Shown here piece by piece: positions 8,831 through 17,007 of a DNA stretch of 64,000 bases. Each line of letters begins with the position of its first letter. Positions within the stretch are counted from its first letter, which is position 1. The notes under the pieces were generated by a model. That model was not told the origin of the DNA, made no database searches, and saw only the letters and a list, made by a program, of their open reading frames with translations. A program made the translations under genes and the position numbers. This stretch comes from Sphingomonas sp. Leaf407 (lineage in GTDB: Bacteria; Pseudomonadota; Alphaproteobacteria; Sphingomonadales; Sphingomonadaceae): assembly GCF_001425385.1 (NCBI RefSeq), contig NZ_LMQO01000001.1:434001-498000 (forward strand). Direction: 5' to 3'.

Positions 8831-9574
8831 CTACCAATCGCCCGCCGCTGCCATCCACAGCGCGACCGCCGCCGCCGCCGCCGTCTCGGCGCGCAGGATG
8901 CGCGGGCCGAGCGCGATGCCGACCGCCTGTGGGTGCGCGCGGATCGCGGCGCGTTCCTCCGCGTCGAACCCGCCTTCGGGGCCGATCAGGATCGCGCCCG
9001 GCCCGGCATGGTCGCGCATCGCCGCCGTGGCGGGGACGCCGCCGGTCTCGTCGGCGAAGAACAGCGTCCGCCCCTCCGGCCAGTCGCGCAGCAGGTGCGC
9101 CAGTTTCACCGGCTCGGCGAGTGCGGGCAGCGCGGTGCGCCCGCACTGCTCCGCCGCCTCGACAGCATGCGCGCGCAACCGGTCGAGGTTCAGCCGGTCG
9201 ACCACCGTCCGCCGGGTGACGACGGGCAGGATGTGATCGACGCCCAGCTCGCACGCCTTTTCGATCGTCCAGTCGATCCGCCCCTTCTTGGTCGGGGCGA
9301 TGCACAGCCACAGGTCGGGCACCGCCTCGCGCTCGCGCAGGCGTTCGGTGACGGCAAGGGTCAGGTCGCGCTTGCGCACCGCTTCGGCCCGCGCCAGCCA
9401 TTCGCCGCTGGCATCGTCGAACAGGCGGACGGGATCGCCGTCCTTCACCCGCATCACCGACAACAGATAATGCGCCTGCGGCCCGTCGAGCGTCACGCGG
9501 ACATCGGGGGCGAGCGGCGTCGCGACGAACAGCCGCGGCGTCGAATCGGGCGGCCAGGCAGGGGTGGCGGGCAT
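8831..9574 (-). CDS. rsmE: 16S rRNA (uracil-1498-N3)-methyltransferase
   Basis: RsmE methylates U1498 of 16S rRNA in the assembled 30S subunit, using SAM and a SPOUT knot fold. The 247-residue protein shows the N-terminal PUA-like part (RLFVATPLAPDVRVTLDG, HYLLSVMRVKDGD), the central KKGRIDWTIEKACELGVD, and the C-terminal knot motifs LIGPEGGFDAEE and LGPRILRAETA. The ATG at 9574 fits the family; the open frame extends upstream into a repeat (encoding WIPACAGMT), which is not part of the gene. It lies just upstream of gshA on the same strand. Confidence 0.95.
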   Translation of the reverse strand: MPATPAWPPDSTPRLFVATPLAPDVRVTLDGPQAHYLLSVMRVKDGDPVRLFDDASGEWLARAEAVRKRDLTLAVTERLREREAVPDLWLCIAPTKKGRIDWTIEKACELGVDHILPVVTRRTVVDRLNLDRLRAHAVEAAEQCGRTALPALAEPVKLAHLLRDWPEGRTLFFADETGGVPATAAMRDHAGPGAILIGPEGGFDAEERAAIRAHPQAVGIALGPRILRAETAAAAAVALWMAAAGDW

Positions 9575-9604
9575 GGGCGGGGGTATAGGGCGCAGTTCCA
9601 GCTT

Positions 9605-9700
9605 CGTCATTCCCGCGCAGGCGGGAATCCATACACACTGACGTCGGCGATGGAGCCGCAAGCGTTGCGTCTATGGATTCCCGCCTGCGGGGGAATGACG
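9605..9700. repeat. Family B inverted-arm repeat, copy 1
   Basis: An inverted pair: CGTCATTCCCGC...GCGGGAATCCATA on the left and TATGGATTCCCGC...GGGAATGACG on the right, around a spacer of about 40 bases. Each arm contains its own small palindrome. Variants of the same plan (GTCATTCC or GTCACCCC heads, GGAATCCA or GGGTCCAC tails) occur at 27751, 33749 and 35124. Confidence 0.85.
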
Positions 9701-9708
9701 AGGTTTTT

Positions 9709-10023
9709 CTACGACGCCACCTTCATCAACACCAACCCGCCAAGCAACAACCCCGCCGCCGCCAGCCGCAGCGGCGTCACACTTTCGCCCAGCAGCACGA
9801 TCCCCACCACGAACGCGCCCAGCGCGCCGATCCCGGTCCACACCATATAGCTGGTGCCGAGCGGTAATCGCTTCATCGCCAGCGCCAGCAGGCCGAAACT
9901 CGCGAACATCGCCGCAAAGGTCACGATCGTCGGCCAGAGCTTGCTGAACCCGTCCGACCGCTTCATCCAGTACGCCCAGACGATCTCCAGCAACCCGGCG
10001 ATCGTCAGCAGCACCCATGGCAT
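9709..10023 (-). CDS. Small multidrug resistance (SMR) family efflux protein, SugE-like
   Basis: A 104-residue protein with four transmembrane helices. The motif LLEIVWAYWMKRSDGFSKL at residues 10-28 carries the conserved membrane Glu that is essential for proton-coupled export. WTGIGALGAFVVGIVLLGES is the third to fourth helix block typical of SMR proteins. The W after EIV and the sequence MVWTGIGA favour the SugE/Gdx branch, which exports guanidinium in studied members; that assignment is inference. The ATG at 10023 overlaps the stop of the upstream gene (ATGA), which fixes the start and suggests a two-gene operon. Confidence 0.88.
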   Translation of the reverse strand: MPWVLLTIAGLLEIVWAYWMKRSDGFSKLWPTIVTFAAMFASFGLLALAMKRLPLGTSYMVWTGIGALGAFVVGIVLLGESVTPLRLAAAGLLLGGLVLMKVAS

Positions 10024-10298
10024 CAGCCCGGCTCCCCATAACGCTCGATGCGATAGGCGGCGTCGAGATAGCGTTCCGCCGCCGCGCGCAACGCCGGCTG
10101 CTTGTCGAACGCCTCCGCCGGCACCGGCGCGAAGTCCAGCGCATCCATCAGCGTCCACAGCGCGAAGCGGCGCGCGGGATCACGTTCGATGCCGAAGTCG
10201 ATCGCGATTCGCTCCTTCGCGCGCGCCTGCACATCGGCGGGGGCGGTATCGGGATCGTGATCGCCGAAATAATGGCCGAGCAGTTGGTCGAGGTCCAT
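10023..10298 (-). CDS. Conserved hypothetical protein
   Basis: A 91-residue, soluble, mildly acidic protein without cysteines or membrane segments (starts MDLDQLLGHYFGD, ends YRIERYGEPG). I do not recognise its family. The predicted composition is helical, with LWTLMDALDFAPVP in the centre. Its stop codon overlaps the SMR pump start by the ATGA arrangement, so the two are translated from one message. Coding status is supported by that overlap and by typical codon use. Confidence 0.65.
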   Translation of the reverse strand: MDLDQLLGHYFGDHDPDTAPADVQARAKERIAIDFGIERDPARRFALWTLMDALDFAPVPAEAFDKQPALRAAAERYLDAAYRIERYGEPG

Positions 10299-10410
10299 GG
10301 GGCGACGCTGTAGGGTATCGCCGCCGGTTGCGCCAACACCGTGACTTGCAGCGCCGGCGACAAGGCCTTACGCAGCACCAATAATACCAATCTGATACCG
10401 GAGGATCGGA

Positions 10411-12327
10411 ATGACGCGACGCTGGACCCTGCCGCTGGCCGCCCTGCTGGCCACCGCCGCCCCGGCCTTCGCGCAACTCCCGACGCTGCCCGCGCTCACC
10501 CCCGCGCCGGTATCGACGACGCTGAGCGGCGGCGCGGTGACGCTGGGCGACTCGGTGGTGCTGGTCGCGCCGGGCACCGATCCGGCGATCGTCGCGCTCG
10601 TCCGGGCGATGCTGGGCGATGCCGGGGTCGGGACGATCACCACCGCGTCGCGCCTGCCGGCCACCGTCGATCGCCCGCATATCGTGCTGGGCACCGCCGA
10701 AGCCGCGCCGGTCCGCGCCGCGCTGGCCCGCAGCGGCACCGCCGCCGACGCCCACCGCGAAGGCTATGTCCTGACCGTCGCGCGCGACGGCGTCGTCACG
10801 CTGGCCGGCACCGATGGCGACGGCCTGTTCCATGGGCTCCAGACGCTGCGCCAGCTCGTGCGGCGGGCGTCGTTCCCCGCGCTCACGATCCGCGATTATC
10901 CCGCCATGCCGATCCGCGGCACGATCGAGGGCTTCTACGGCAAGCCATGGACCACGCAGGACCGCGAACGCCACCTCGACTTCCTCGCGACGGTCAAGGC
11001 CAACACCTATGTCTACAGCCCGAAGGACGATCCCTTCGCGCGCGACAAGTGGCGTGAGGCCTATCCGGCGGCGACGCTGGCCGAACTCGGATCGCTGGCG
11101 CGGCGGGCGCGGGCGAACCATGTCGATTTCGTCTACGCGATCTCGCCCGGCCCCACGATCTGCTTTTCCGACCCCGCCGATCAGGCGGCACTGGAGCGCA
11201 AGTTCGACGCATTGCGCGGGCAGGGCATCCGCAGCTTCTATGTCGCGCTCGACGACATCGAATATCAGAAATGGAACTGCGAGCGCGATACCAAGTCGTT
11301 CGGCCCCTCGGGCGCGGCGGCGGCGGGCAAGGCGCAGGGGCAGTTGCTGAACGCGGTGCAGGCGCATCTGGTGGCGCGCGATCCCGCCGCCCCGCCGCTC
11401 ATCATGGTGCCGACCGAATATTACGACGCGAAGGAAACGCCGTACAAGGCGGCGCTCCGCACCGCGCTCGACCCGCGCATCGTCGTGCAATGGACCGGCA
11501 CCGACGTCGTCCCCCCGGCGATCTCGATCCCCGATGCGAAGGCCGCGACCAAGGCGTTCGGCCGCAAGACGCTGCTGTGGGATAATTATCCGGTCAACGA
11601 TTATGCCCAGACCACCGGGCGGCTGTTGATGGCGCCGTACGTCAAGCGCGAGGCCGGGCTGTCGGGCGAACTGGCCGGCATCCTGTCGAACCCGATGAAT
11701 CAGGAAGCGCCGAGCCGCGTCGCCGTGACCGGCATCGCCGCCTTCGCGTGGAACGACACCGGCTATGATGCCGAGCGGACATGGACCGCCGCCGCGCGCG
11801 AACTGGCCGGCGGCGACGCCCGGGCGGCGCAAGCGCTGCTGACCTTCTTCGACACGCAGCACATCGCGCCCACCTTCGGCAGCCAGCCATGGCAGGAACA
11901 GGCGCCGAAGCTGAAGGCGCTGCTCGACCGGGTGCGCGACACGATCGCGGATGGCGACGCGCCCGCGCGGGCGGCTGTCATCGCCGAACTGACGCAACGC
12001 GCCGATGCGATCGCCGATGCGCCCGACATCATCCGCGCGGGCGTCGCCGATCCGGCGTTCGCCACGCAGGCCGCGCCGTGGCTCGACGCGATGGGCACAT
12101 GGGGCCGCGCGCTGCACCTGACCGCCGCCGGCCTCGCCGCCGCCGATGCGGGCAATCCGGCCGCGACCCGCTATTTCGCCGACGCCAGACGGCTGGCGGC
12201 CGAGGCGGCGGCGGTCCGCACCATCCCCGGCGCGACCCGTTTCGATGGGACGATCAAGATCGCCGACGGCGTGCTCGACCGCTTCATCGCCGACGCGCCG
12301 GGCCTGATCGCCTTGCCGGTGCGGTAG
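10411..12327 (+). CDS. GH84 family beta-N-acetylglucosaminidase, secreted
   Basis: A 638-residue exported glycosidase of the hyaluronidase/O-GlcNAcase family GH84, which removes beta-linked N-acetylglucosamine by substrate-assisted catalysis. Residues 1-21 are a signal peptide ending AFA. A small N-terminal domain (about 25-160) is followed by the catalytic barrel starting at IRGTIEGFYGKPW (residue 168). The catalytic pair of aspartates is D281-D282 in VALDDIEYQKW. LLWDNYPVNDY and a C-terminal helical region complete the family pattern. It stands alone between a hypothetical gene and ubiA, so its natural substrate (peptidoglycan fragments, chitooligosaccharides or glycoprotein) is not indicated. 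Family A repeat copy 3 follows at once. Confidence 0.9.
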   Translation: MTRRWTLPLAALLATAAPAFAQLPTLPALTPAPVSTTLSGGAVTLGDSVVLVAPGTDPAIVALVRAMLGDAGVGTITTASRLPATVDRPHIVLGTAEAAPVRAALARSGTAADAHREGYVLTVARDGVVTLAGTDGDGLFHGLQTLRQLVRRASFPALTIRDYPAMPIRGTIEGFYGKPWTTQDRERHLDFLATVKANTYVYSPKDDPFARDKWREAYPAATLAELGSLARRARANHVDFVYAISPGPTICFSDPADQAALERKFDALRGQGIRSFYVALDDIEYQKWNCERDTKSFGPSGAAAAGKAQGQLLNAVQAHLVARDPAAPPLIMVPTEYYDAKETPYKAALRTALDPRIVVQWTGTDVVPPAISIPDAKAATKAFGRKTLLWDNYPVNDYAQTTGRLLMAPYVKREAGLSGELAGILSNPMNQEAPSRVAVTGIAAFAWNDTGYDAERTWTAAARELAGGDARAAQALLTFFDTQHIAPTFGSQPWQEQAPKLKALLDRVRDTIADGDAPARAAVIAELTQRADAIADAPDIIRAGVADPAFATQAAPWLDAMGTWGRALHLTAAGLAAADAGNPAATRYFADARRLAAEAAAVRTIPGATRFDGTIKIADGVLDRFIADAPGLIALPVR

Positions 12328-12335
12328 CGCTCTTT

Positions 12336-12504
12336 CTCCCCTCCCTGACAAGGGAGGGGCCGGGGGTGGGTAGGCCCGCGAGGGAACGGCAGCACCCGCC
12401 CCAGACCGACCCACCCCCAACCCAGTTTCGGGTGAACAGTGCCCCGCACTGTTCAGGTCATGCCGGGGGCATGACCGACCCGAAACTCTTGTCAGGGAGG
12501 GGAG
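12336..12504. repeat. Family A inverted-arm repeat, copy 3, interrupted
   Basis: Left arm 12336-12371 and spacer with GCGAGGGAACG on the plus strand match copy 2. The right arm begins CCCACCCCCAACCC at 12410 and resumes TTGTCAGGGAGGGGAG at 12489, but a 64-bp palindromic element separates the two parts. Compared with copies 2 and 4, a few arm bases (CTCC or similar) are missing at the junction. Confidence 0.85.
12424..12487. repeat. 64-bp three-way-junction palindrome inserted into a repeat arm
   Basis: Terminal inverted repeats AGTTTCGGGT and ACCCGAAACT pair perfectly over 10 bp. Between them are two perfect 9-bp hairpins with 3-base loops: GAACAGTGC/GCACTGTTC (12434-12454) and GGTCATGCC/GGCATGACC (12456-12476). 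Only two bases, A12455 and G12477, are outside stems or loops. The whole element can form a three-way junction on either strand. I do not recognise it as a named element and see no second copy in the window. Confidence 0.85.
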
Positions 12505-12534
12505 CAAACCGGCCACCCATGGCAGCAGGGGACG

Positions 12535-13452
12535 ATGACCGATCCTGCCGCCACCCATGTCGCCGATACCGAACATCGCGGACTAATCGCCGTCCTGCCG
12601 CCCGCCGCCCGCCCGTTCGCGTTGCTCGCGCGGTTCGACCGGCCGATCGGCTGGTGGCTGCTGTTCTGGCCCGGCGCATGGGCGATCGCGCTGTCGGGCC
12701 GCGCCACCGAGCGCTGGGACATGCTGCTGTGGTTCCTGCTCGGGTCGATCGCGATGCGTGGTGCGGGTTGTGTCTACAACGACATCATCGACCGCGATCT
12801 CGACCGGCAGGTGGCGCGCACCGCCCGGCGACCGCTGGCCAGCGGCGCGGTGTCGGTGAAGGCGGCGTGGGTGTGGCTGGTGATCCTCAGCCTCATCGGC
12901 CTCGTCGTGCTGCTGCAACTGAACCTCACCGCCGCCATCGTCGCGCTCGGCAGTCTGGCGCTGGTCGCCGCCTATCCGTTCATGAAGCGGATCACGTGGT
13001 GGCCGCAGGCGTGGCTCGGCATGGTGTTCTCCTGGGCGGCACCGGTCGCATGGGCGCAGATGGCGGTGGGCGACTGGGCCACGCTGGCGCTGCTCTATGC
13101 CGGGTCGATCGCGTGGGTGATCGGCTATGACACCATCTATGCCTGTCAGGACATCGAGGATGACGCGATGGTCGGTGTCCGCTCGTCGGCCCGCGCGATG
13201 GGCGGGCGGGTGCGCGGCGGGGTGACGTTGCTGTACGGGGTCGCGATCGTCTGCTGGGCAGCGGCGGTGTGGCGGGTGTTCCCGACGCCCCTCGCGCTAG
13301 CCGCGCTGCTGCCCACCGCGCTGCACCTGTTGTGGCAGGTCGCGACGCTCACGCCCGACGATGGCGCGAACACGCTGGCCCGCTTCCGCAGCAATCGCGA
13401 CGCCGGATTGCTGCTGTTCCTCGGCCTTCTTGTCGTCGGACAGGCGGCGTGA
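12535..13452 (+). CDS. ubiA: 4-hydroxybenzoate polyprenyltransferase
   Basis: UbiA attaches a polyprenyl chain to 4-hydroxybenzoate in ubiquinone synthesis, in the inner membrane. The 305-residue protein has eight to nine hydrophobic segments and both aspartate-rich motifs: NDIIDRDLDRQVART near residue 82 and DTIYACQDIEDD near residue 200, which bind Mg2+-diphosphate. DRPIGWWLLFWPG at the N-terminal side is typical of the family. The start at 12535 follows closely after repeat copy 3. Downstream genes overlap or nearly overlap, giving a probable operon ubiA-pmbA-cysQ-like-SUKH. Confidence 0.95.
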   Translation: MTDPAATHVADTEHRGLIAVLPPAARPFALLARFDRPIGWWLLFWPGAWAIALSGRATERWDMLLWFLLGSIAMRGAGCVYNDIIDRDLDRQVARTARRPLASGAVSVKAAWVWLVILSLIGLVVLLQLNLTAAIVALGSLALVAAYPFMKRITWWPQAWLGMVFSWAAPVAWAQMAVGDWATLALLYAGSIAWVIGYDTIYACQDIEDDAMVGVRSSARAMGGRVRGGVTLLYGVAIVCWAAAVWRVFPTPLALAALLPTALHLLWQVATLTPDDGANTLARFRSNRDAGLLLFLGLLVVGQAA

Positions 13453-13490
13453 GCGTTGCCCTCGGCGCGAACGCTTCCCATGTCGCTGCC

Positions 13491-14837
13491 ATGCTGACTC
13501 CCGCCATCGCCGCCGACCGTGCCCATGCCGCCACCCTCCGCGCCCGCGCGCACGGCGCCGACGCCGCCGATGCGATCCTGATCGCCGATACCGCGCTGGC
13601 GGTGTCGGTCCGCTTGGGCGCGCTGGAGGATGTCGAGCGCTCAGAGGGATCGGAACTGGGCCTGCGCGCCTTCGTCGGCCGGCGCTCGGCAAGCGTCTCG
13701 ACCTCCGACCTGTCCGATGCCGGCCTCGATGCGCTGGCGCAGCGGCTGGTGGCGATGGCGCGGGCCGCGCCCGAGGACCCATGGGCCGGCCTTGCGCCTG
13801 CCGAACGGCTGCTGCACGGCGCGCCGCCGCTGCTCGACCTCGACGATGGTGGCGACGTCTCGCCGCAAGCGTTGCGCGAAGCGGCGCAGGCGGTCGAGGA
13901 TGCCGCGCGCGCCGTTCCCGGCGTCACCAATTCCGAAGGCGGATCGGCCAGCGTCAGCCGTGCGGTCGTGGCACTGGCGACCAGTCACGGCTTCGCCCAC
14001 GGCTATGCCGTCACCAGCCACGGCATCTCCGCCAGCGTCGTCGCCGGGAGCGGCGAGGGGATGCAGCGCGATCACGCCCATCACGCCACGCGCCACCGCC
14101 GGATGCTCGAAGCCGCCGACGATGTCGGCACCCGTGCGGGAACGCGCGCCGTCGCCCGGCTGAACCCGGTGGCGATGACCAGCGGCGTGGTGCCGGTGGT
14201 GTTCGACCCGCGCGTCGGCGCCAGCCTGATCGGCCATATCCTCGGCGCGATCGGCGGCCCGTCGATTGCGCGCGGCACCAGCTTCCTGCGCGACTGTCTT
14301 GGGAAAGCGATCCTGCCGACCGCGCTGTCGATCCTCGACGATCCGCACCTGCCCCACGGCCTGCGCTCGCGCCCGTTCGATGGCGAGGGGCTGGCGGTGT
14401 CGCCGATGGCGCTGGTCGATCACGGCGTGCTGGAGACATGGCTGCTCGACAGCGCGTCGGCGCGGCAACTGGGGCTGGAGCCGACCGGCCATGCCTCGCG
14501 CGGATTGGGCGGCCCGCCCGGCGTCACCACCGGCAACATCCATCTGGCGGGCGGCAGCGGCAGCCGCGACGCGCTGATTGCCGACATCGACTATGGCGTG
14601 CTCGTCACCGAACTGATCGGGCAGGGGGTGAACGGCGTCACCGGCGACTACAGCCGGGGCGCGTCCGGCTTCCTGATCGAGAATGGCGAGATCACCCGTC
14701 CGGTGTCGGGGATCACCATCGCGTCGAACCTGCGCGACATGCTCGGCAGCCTCGCGGCGGCGGGCGACCTCGAATTCCGCCAGGGGGTGAACGTGCCGAC
14801 GCTGCGAGTCGCGGCGATGACGGTCGCGGGTGGCTGA
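13491..14837 (+). CDS. pmbA: TldE/PmbA family protein of the TldD/E protease
   Basis: A 448-residue member of the TldD/PmbA family. In E. coli TldD and TldE form a heterodimeric metalloprotease that trims microcin B17 precursor and CcdA; TldE lacks the zinc motif. No HExxxH motif is present here, so this is the PmbA/TldE partner; the TldD partner is not in the window. Family landmarks are NSEGGSASVSRAVVALATSHGF, the C-terminal HASRGLGGPPGVTTGN and YSRGASGFLIENGEI. The ATG at 13491 gives the family length; an overlapping GTG at 13449 (GTGA with ubiA stop) would add 14 residues and cannot be excluded. The stop overlaps the next gene by 8 bases. Confidence 0.9.
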   Translation: MLTPAIAADRAHAATLRARAHGADAADAILIADTALAVSVRLGALEDVERSEGSELGLRAFVGRRSASVSTSDLSDAGLDALAQRLVAMARAAPEDPWAGLAPAERLLHGAPPLLDLDDGGDVSPQALREAAQAVEDAARAVPGVTNSEGGSASVSRAVVALATSHGFAHGYAVTSHGISASVVAGSGEGMQRDHAHHATRHRRMLEAADDVGTRAGTRAVARLNPVAMTSGVVPVVFDPRVGASLIGHILGAIGGPSIARGTSFLRDCLGKAILPTALSILDDPHLPHGLRSRPFDGEGLAVSPMALVDHGVLETWLLDSASARQLGLEPTGHASRGLGGPPGVTTGNIHLAGGSGSRDALIADIDYGVLVTELIGQGVNGVTGDYSRGASGFLIENGEITRPVSGITIASNLRDMLGSLAAAGDLEFRQGVNVPTLRVAAMTVAGG

Positions 14838-15615
14838 CGCCGCGCTTCTCGGGCGCGTCGTCGCCATCGCAGGCGAAGCGGCGGCGCTGGCGCACGCCCG
14901 GTTTCGCGGCGACTTCGCGACATGGGAAAAGGCGCCGGGCAATCCGGTGTGCGAGGTCGACCTCGCCGTCGACCGGCTGCTGCGCGAGCGGCTGTCGGCG
15001 CTGCTGCCGGATGCCGGCTGGCTGTCGGAGGAAACCGCCGACGATGCCGACCGGCTGATGCGCCGCCGGGTGTGGATCGTCGACCCGATCGACGGCACGC
15101 GCGACTATATCCGCGGGCGCGACGGCTGGGCGGTGTCGATCGCGCTGGTCGAGGATGGCCAGCCGGTGCTGGGCGTCCTCCACGCCCCGGCACGCGGACA
15201 GGTGTGGACGACGCTCGCCGGGGCCGGCGCCCATGCCAACGGCAGCCGCATCCACGCCAGCACCCGCACCGATTTCGCCGGCAGCCGCACGCCGGTCGAC
15301 GCGCTGGCGAAGGCCGATCGCGATCTGGCGGTGGTGGCCAAACCCAATTCGATCGCGCTGCGCATGGCGATGGTCGCGAGCGGCGACGCCGATTTCCTGG
15401 CAACCCTGCGCTGGGGCAATGAATGGGACGTCGCGGCCAGCATATTGCTGGCGCGCGAGGCAGGGGCGACCGTCACCGACGCGATCGGCCGCAAGCTGCG
15501 CTTCAACCAGCCGCGCCCGCAATTCTTCGGGGTGATGGCCGCCGCGCCGGGCATCCACGCGGCGGCGGTGGAACGGCTGCGCGACCGGGCGATCGTGGCG
15601 CTGGGCAAGCGGTAG
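14830..15615 (+). CDS. Inositol monophosphatase family phosphatase, CysQ-like
   Basis: A 261-residue phosphatase of the Mg2+-dependent inositol monophosphatase superfamily. Metal-binding blocks are visible: SEETADD (Glu ligand), WIVDPIDGTRDYIRG (DPIDGT) and EWDVAASILLAREAG (WDxAA). CysQ members hydrolyse 3'-phosphoadenosine 5'-phosphate, a by-product of sulfate assimilation, while others take inositol or histidinol phosphates; DPIDGTRDY favours a CysQ-like role but does not prove it. The start is a GTG at 14830 that overlaps the pmbA stop by 8 bases, indicating coupled translation. Confidence 0.88.
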   Translation: MADAALLGRVVAIAGEAAALAHARFRGDFATWEKAPGNPVCEVDLAVDRLLRERLSALLPDAGWLSEETADDADRLMRRRVWIVDPIDGTRDYIRGRDGWAVSIALVEDGQPVLGVLHAPARGQVWTTLAGAGAHANGSRIHASTRTDFAGSRTPVDALAKADRDLAVVAKPNSIALRMAMVASGDADFLATLRWGNEWDVAASILLAREAGATVTDAIGRKLRFNQPRPQFFGVMAAAPGIHAAAVERLRDRAIVALGKR

Positions 15616-15616
15616 G

Positions 15617-16189
15617 ATGGGGTGGCTGGCGCGGTTGTTCGGGCGGGAGCGGCGCAAGCCGTTCGAGTGGTTCAAGGTTGACCGTAGCAAGGCGCAACCG
15701 CGCCCGGTCGCGCCGCTCGAAGCGGCCGATGATCCCGGCTGGGCATGGCGGACGCTGGTCGCATGGTGGGACCGGACCCGGAGCGACATCCCGATCGGTG
15801 GGGCTTCCGACGAAGCGATCGAAACGCTGGAACGCCGCTACGACATCGTCTTGCCGCCCGACTTCCGCGCATATCTCACCAACGCAATTCCGTCGCGCGA
15901 GGAAGAGATGGATGCCGGGATGGGAACATGGTGGCACCTCGATCGCATTCGCAACCTGCCCGACGAGTATGAGCATCCGGTCGGCCCGGTGATTTCCGAT
16001 GGCGGCCGGCCTTGGCTCTTCTTCGTCGACCATTTGATCTGGAGTTGGGCGTGGGCGATCTGCTGCGAACCCGGACCCGATTGGGGGAAGGTCGCCGTGA
16101 TCCTCAGCGAGAACGACGACTGTATCGTGGCCGCCAGTTTCTCCGACTTCGTCGCCGGCTACATCGCCGATCCCTACGACATGACCTGA
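15617..16189 (+). CDS. SMI1/KNR4 (SUKH) domain protein
   Basis: A 190-residue cytosolic protein whose central part matches the SUKH fold: ASDEAIETLERRYDIVLPPDFRAYL (about residues 62-86), followed by the WHLDRI and WAICCEPGPDWGKVAVIL segments and an FSDFVAGYIAD end. SUKH proteins often act as immunity proteins to secreted toxins, but many lone copies have no known partner, and no toxin gene is visible here. G+C content is like its neighbours, so no sign of recent transfer. It begins one base after the upstream phosphatase stop and is the probable last gene of the ubiA operon. Confidence 0.75.
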   Translation: MGWLARLFGRERRKPFEWFKVDRSKAQPRPVAPLEAADDPGWAWRTLVAWWDRTRSDIPIGGASDEAIETLERRYDIVLPPDFRAYLTNAIPSREEEMDAGMGTWWHLDRIRNLPDEYEHPVGPVISDGGRPWLFFVDHLIWSWAWAICCEPGPDWGKVAVILSENDDCIVAASFSDFVAGYIADPYDMT

Positions 16190-16230
16190 ACCCCGGATCA
16201 GCCGCCATTCATCGGCGTTATGCCATCACG

Positions 16231-16971
16231 ATGGCGATGACCGCGACGCTCCCCGACCGGACAAAAGGCACCGCGCTGGCGGTGACGATCGGCCTGCACG
16301 TCCTGCTCGGCTGGGCGCTGATTATCGGGCTGGGCGTCGACATTCCCCGCGCCGCGCAAGGCGCGCTGGCGACCTTCGACATCCTGCCGCCGCCGCCCGA
16401 TCCGCCACCCCCGCCACCCGTCCCGCAAGTGGTGCGTCAGGGCCGCCCCGAAGGCCGCGCCGCGCCGCCCAATATCCGCTCGAAAGCGACCGAGATCGTC
16501 GCGACCCCGCCGGTCGTGCCGCTTCCCGTCCCCCCGCCGGTCGTCGCCGCACCGGTCGCCGGTCCGGGCAACGACGCCTCATCGGGCGCGACCGACACGG
16601 TCGGGCCGGGCACCGGCGCGGGCGGGATCGGCGACGGGTTGGGCAGCGGCGGCGCGGGCGATGGCGACGGGTCGGGCGGCGGCGACACTCCCCCCGAACA
16701 GATCGGCGGCTCGCTGCAAGGCGCGCGCCTGCCCCCCGATCTGGAGGAAAACGGTTTCGAGGGTACCGTCGAGGTCGATTATGTCGTCGAACCGAACGGC
16801 CGCGCGACCGACTGCCGCATCCGCCGCTCGAGCGGCAACCGCGCGATCGACCTCGCCACCTGCCGCCAGATCGAACGCGCCTTCCGCTTCCGCCCCTCAC
16901 GCGACGGACGCGGCCAGCCGGTGGCGTCGGTCATGGTCCAGCGCCACGAATGGGATGTGGAGCGGGAGTAG
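16231..16971 (+). CDS. TonB family energy transducer
   Basis: A 246-residue TonB-like protein that couples the proton motive force to outer-membrane receptors. It has one N-terminal membrane anchor (VTIGLHVLLGWALIIGLGV, about residues 14-32), a Pro-rich periplasmic stretch starting ILPPPPDPPPPPP, a long Gly/Ser/Asp linker, and a C-terminal TonB domain with GFEGTVEVDYVVEPNGRATDC and IERAFRFRP. No exbB or exbD is adjacent. The start could be ATG 16231 or 16237. It is followed by an A+T-rich foreign gene. Confidence 0.88.
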   Translation: MAMTATLPDRTKGTALAVTIGLHVLLGWALIIGLGVDIPRAAQGALATFDILPPPPDPPPPPPVPQVVRQGRPEGRAAPPNIRSKATEIVATPPVVPLPVPPPVVAAPVAGPGNDASSGATDTVGPGTGAGGIGDGLGSGGAGDGDGSGGGDTPPEQIGGSLQGARLPPDLEENGFEGTVEVDYVVEPNGRATDCRIRRSSGNRAIDLATCRQIERAFRFRPSRDGRGQPVASVMVQRHEWDVERE

Positions 16972-17007
16972 CAATAGCTTCTTACAATTGGTGAAACAAC
17001 CTTAGGT

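Noticed and set aside
13449..14837. TldD (the zinc-bearing subunit) as the identity of the TldD/E family gene
   Set aside because: No HExxxH motif is present; the length and motifs match PmbA/TldE.
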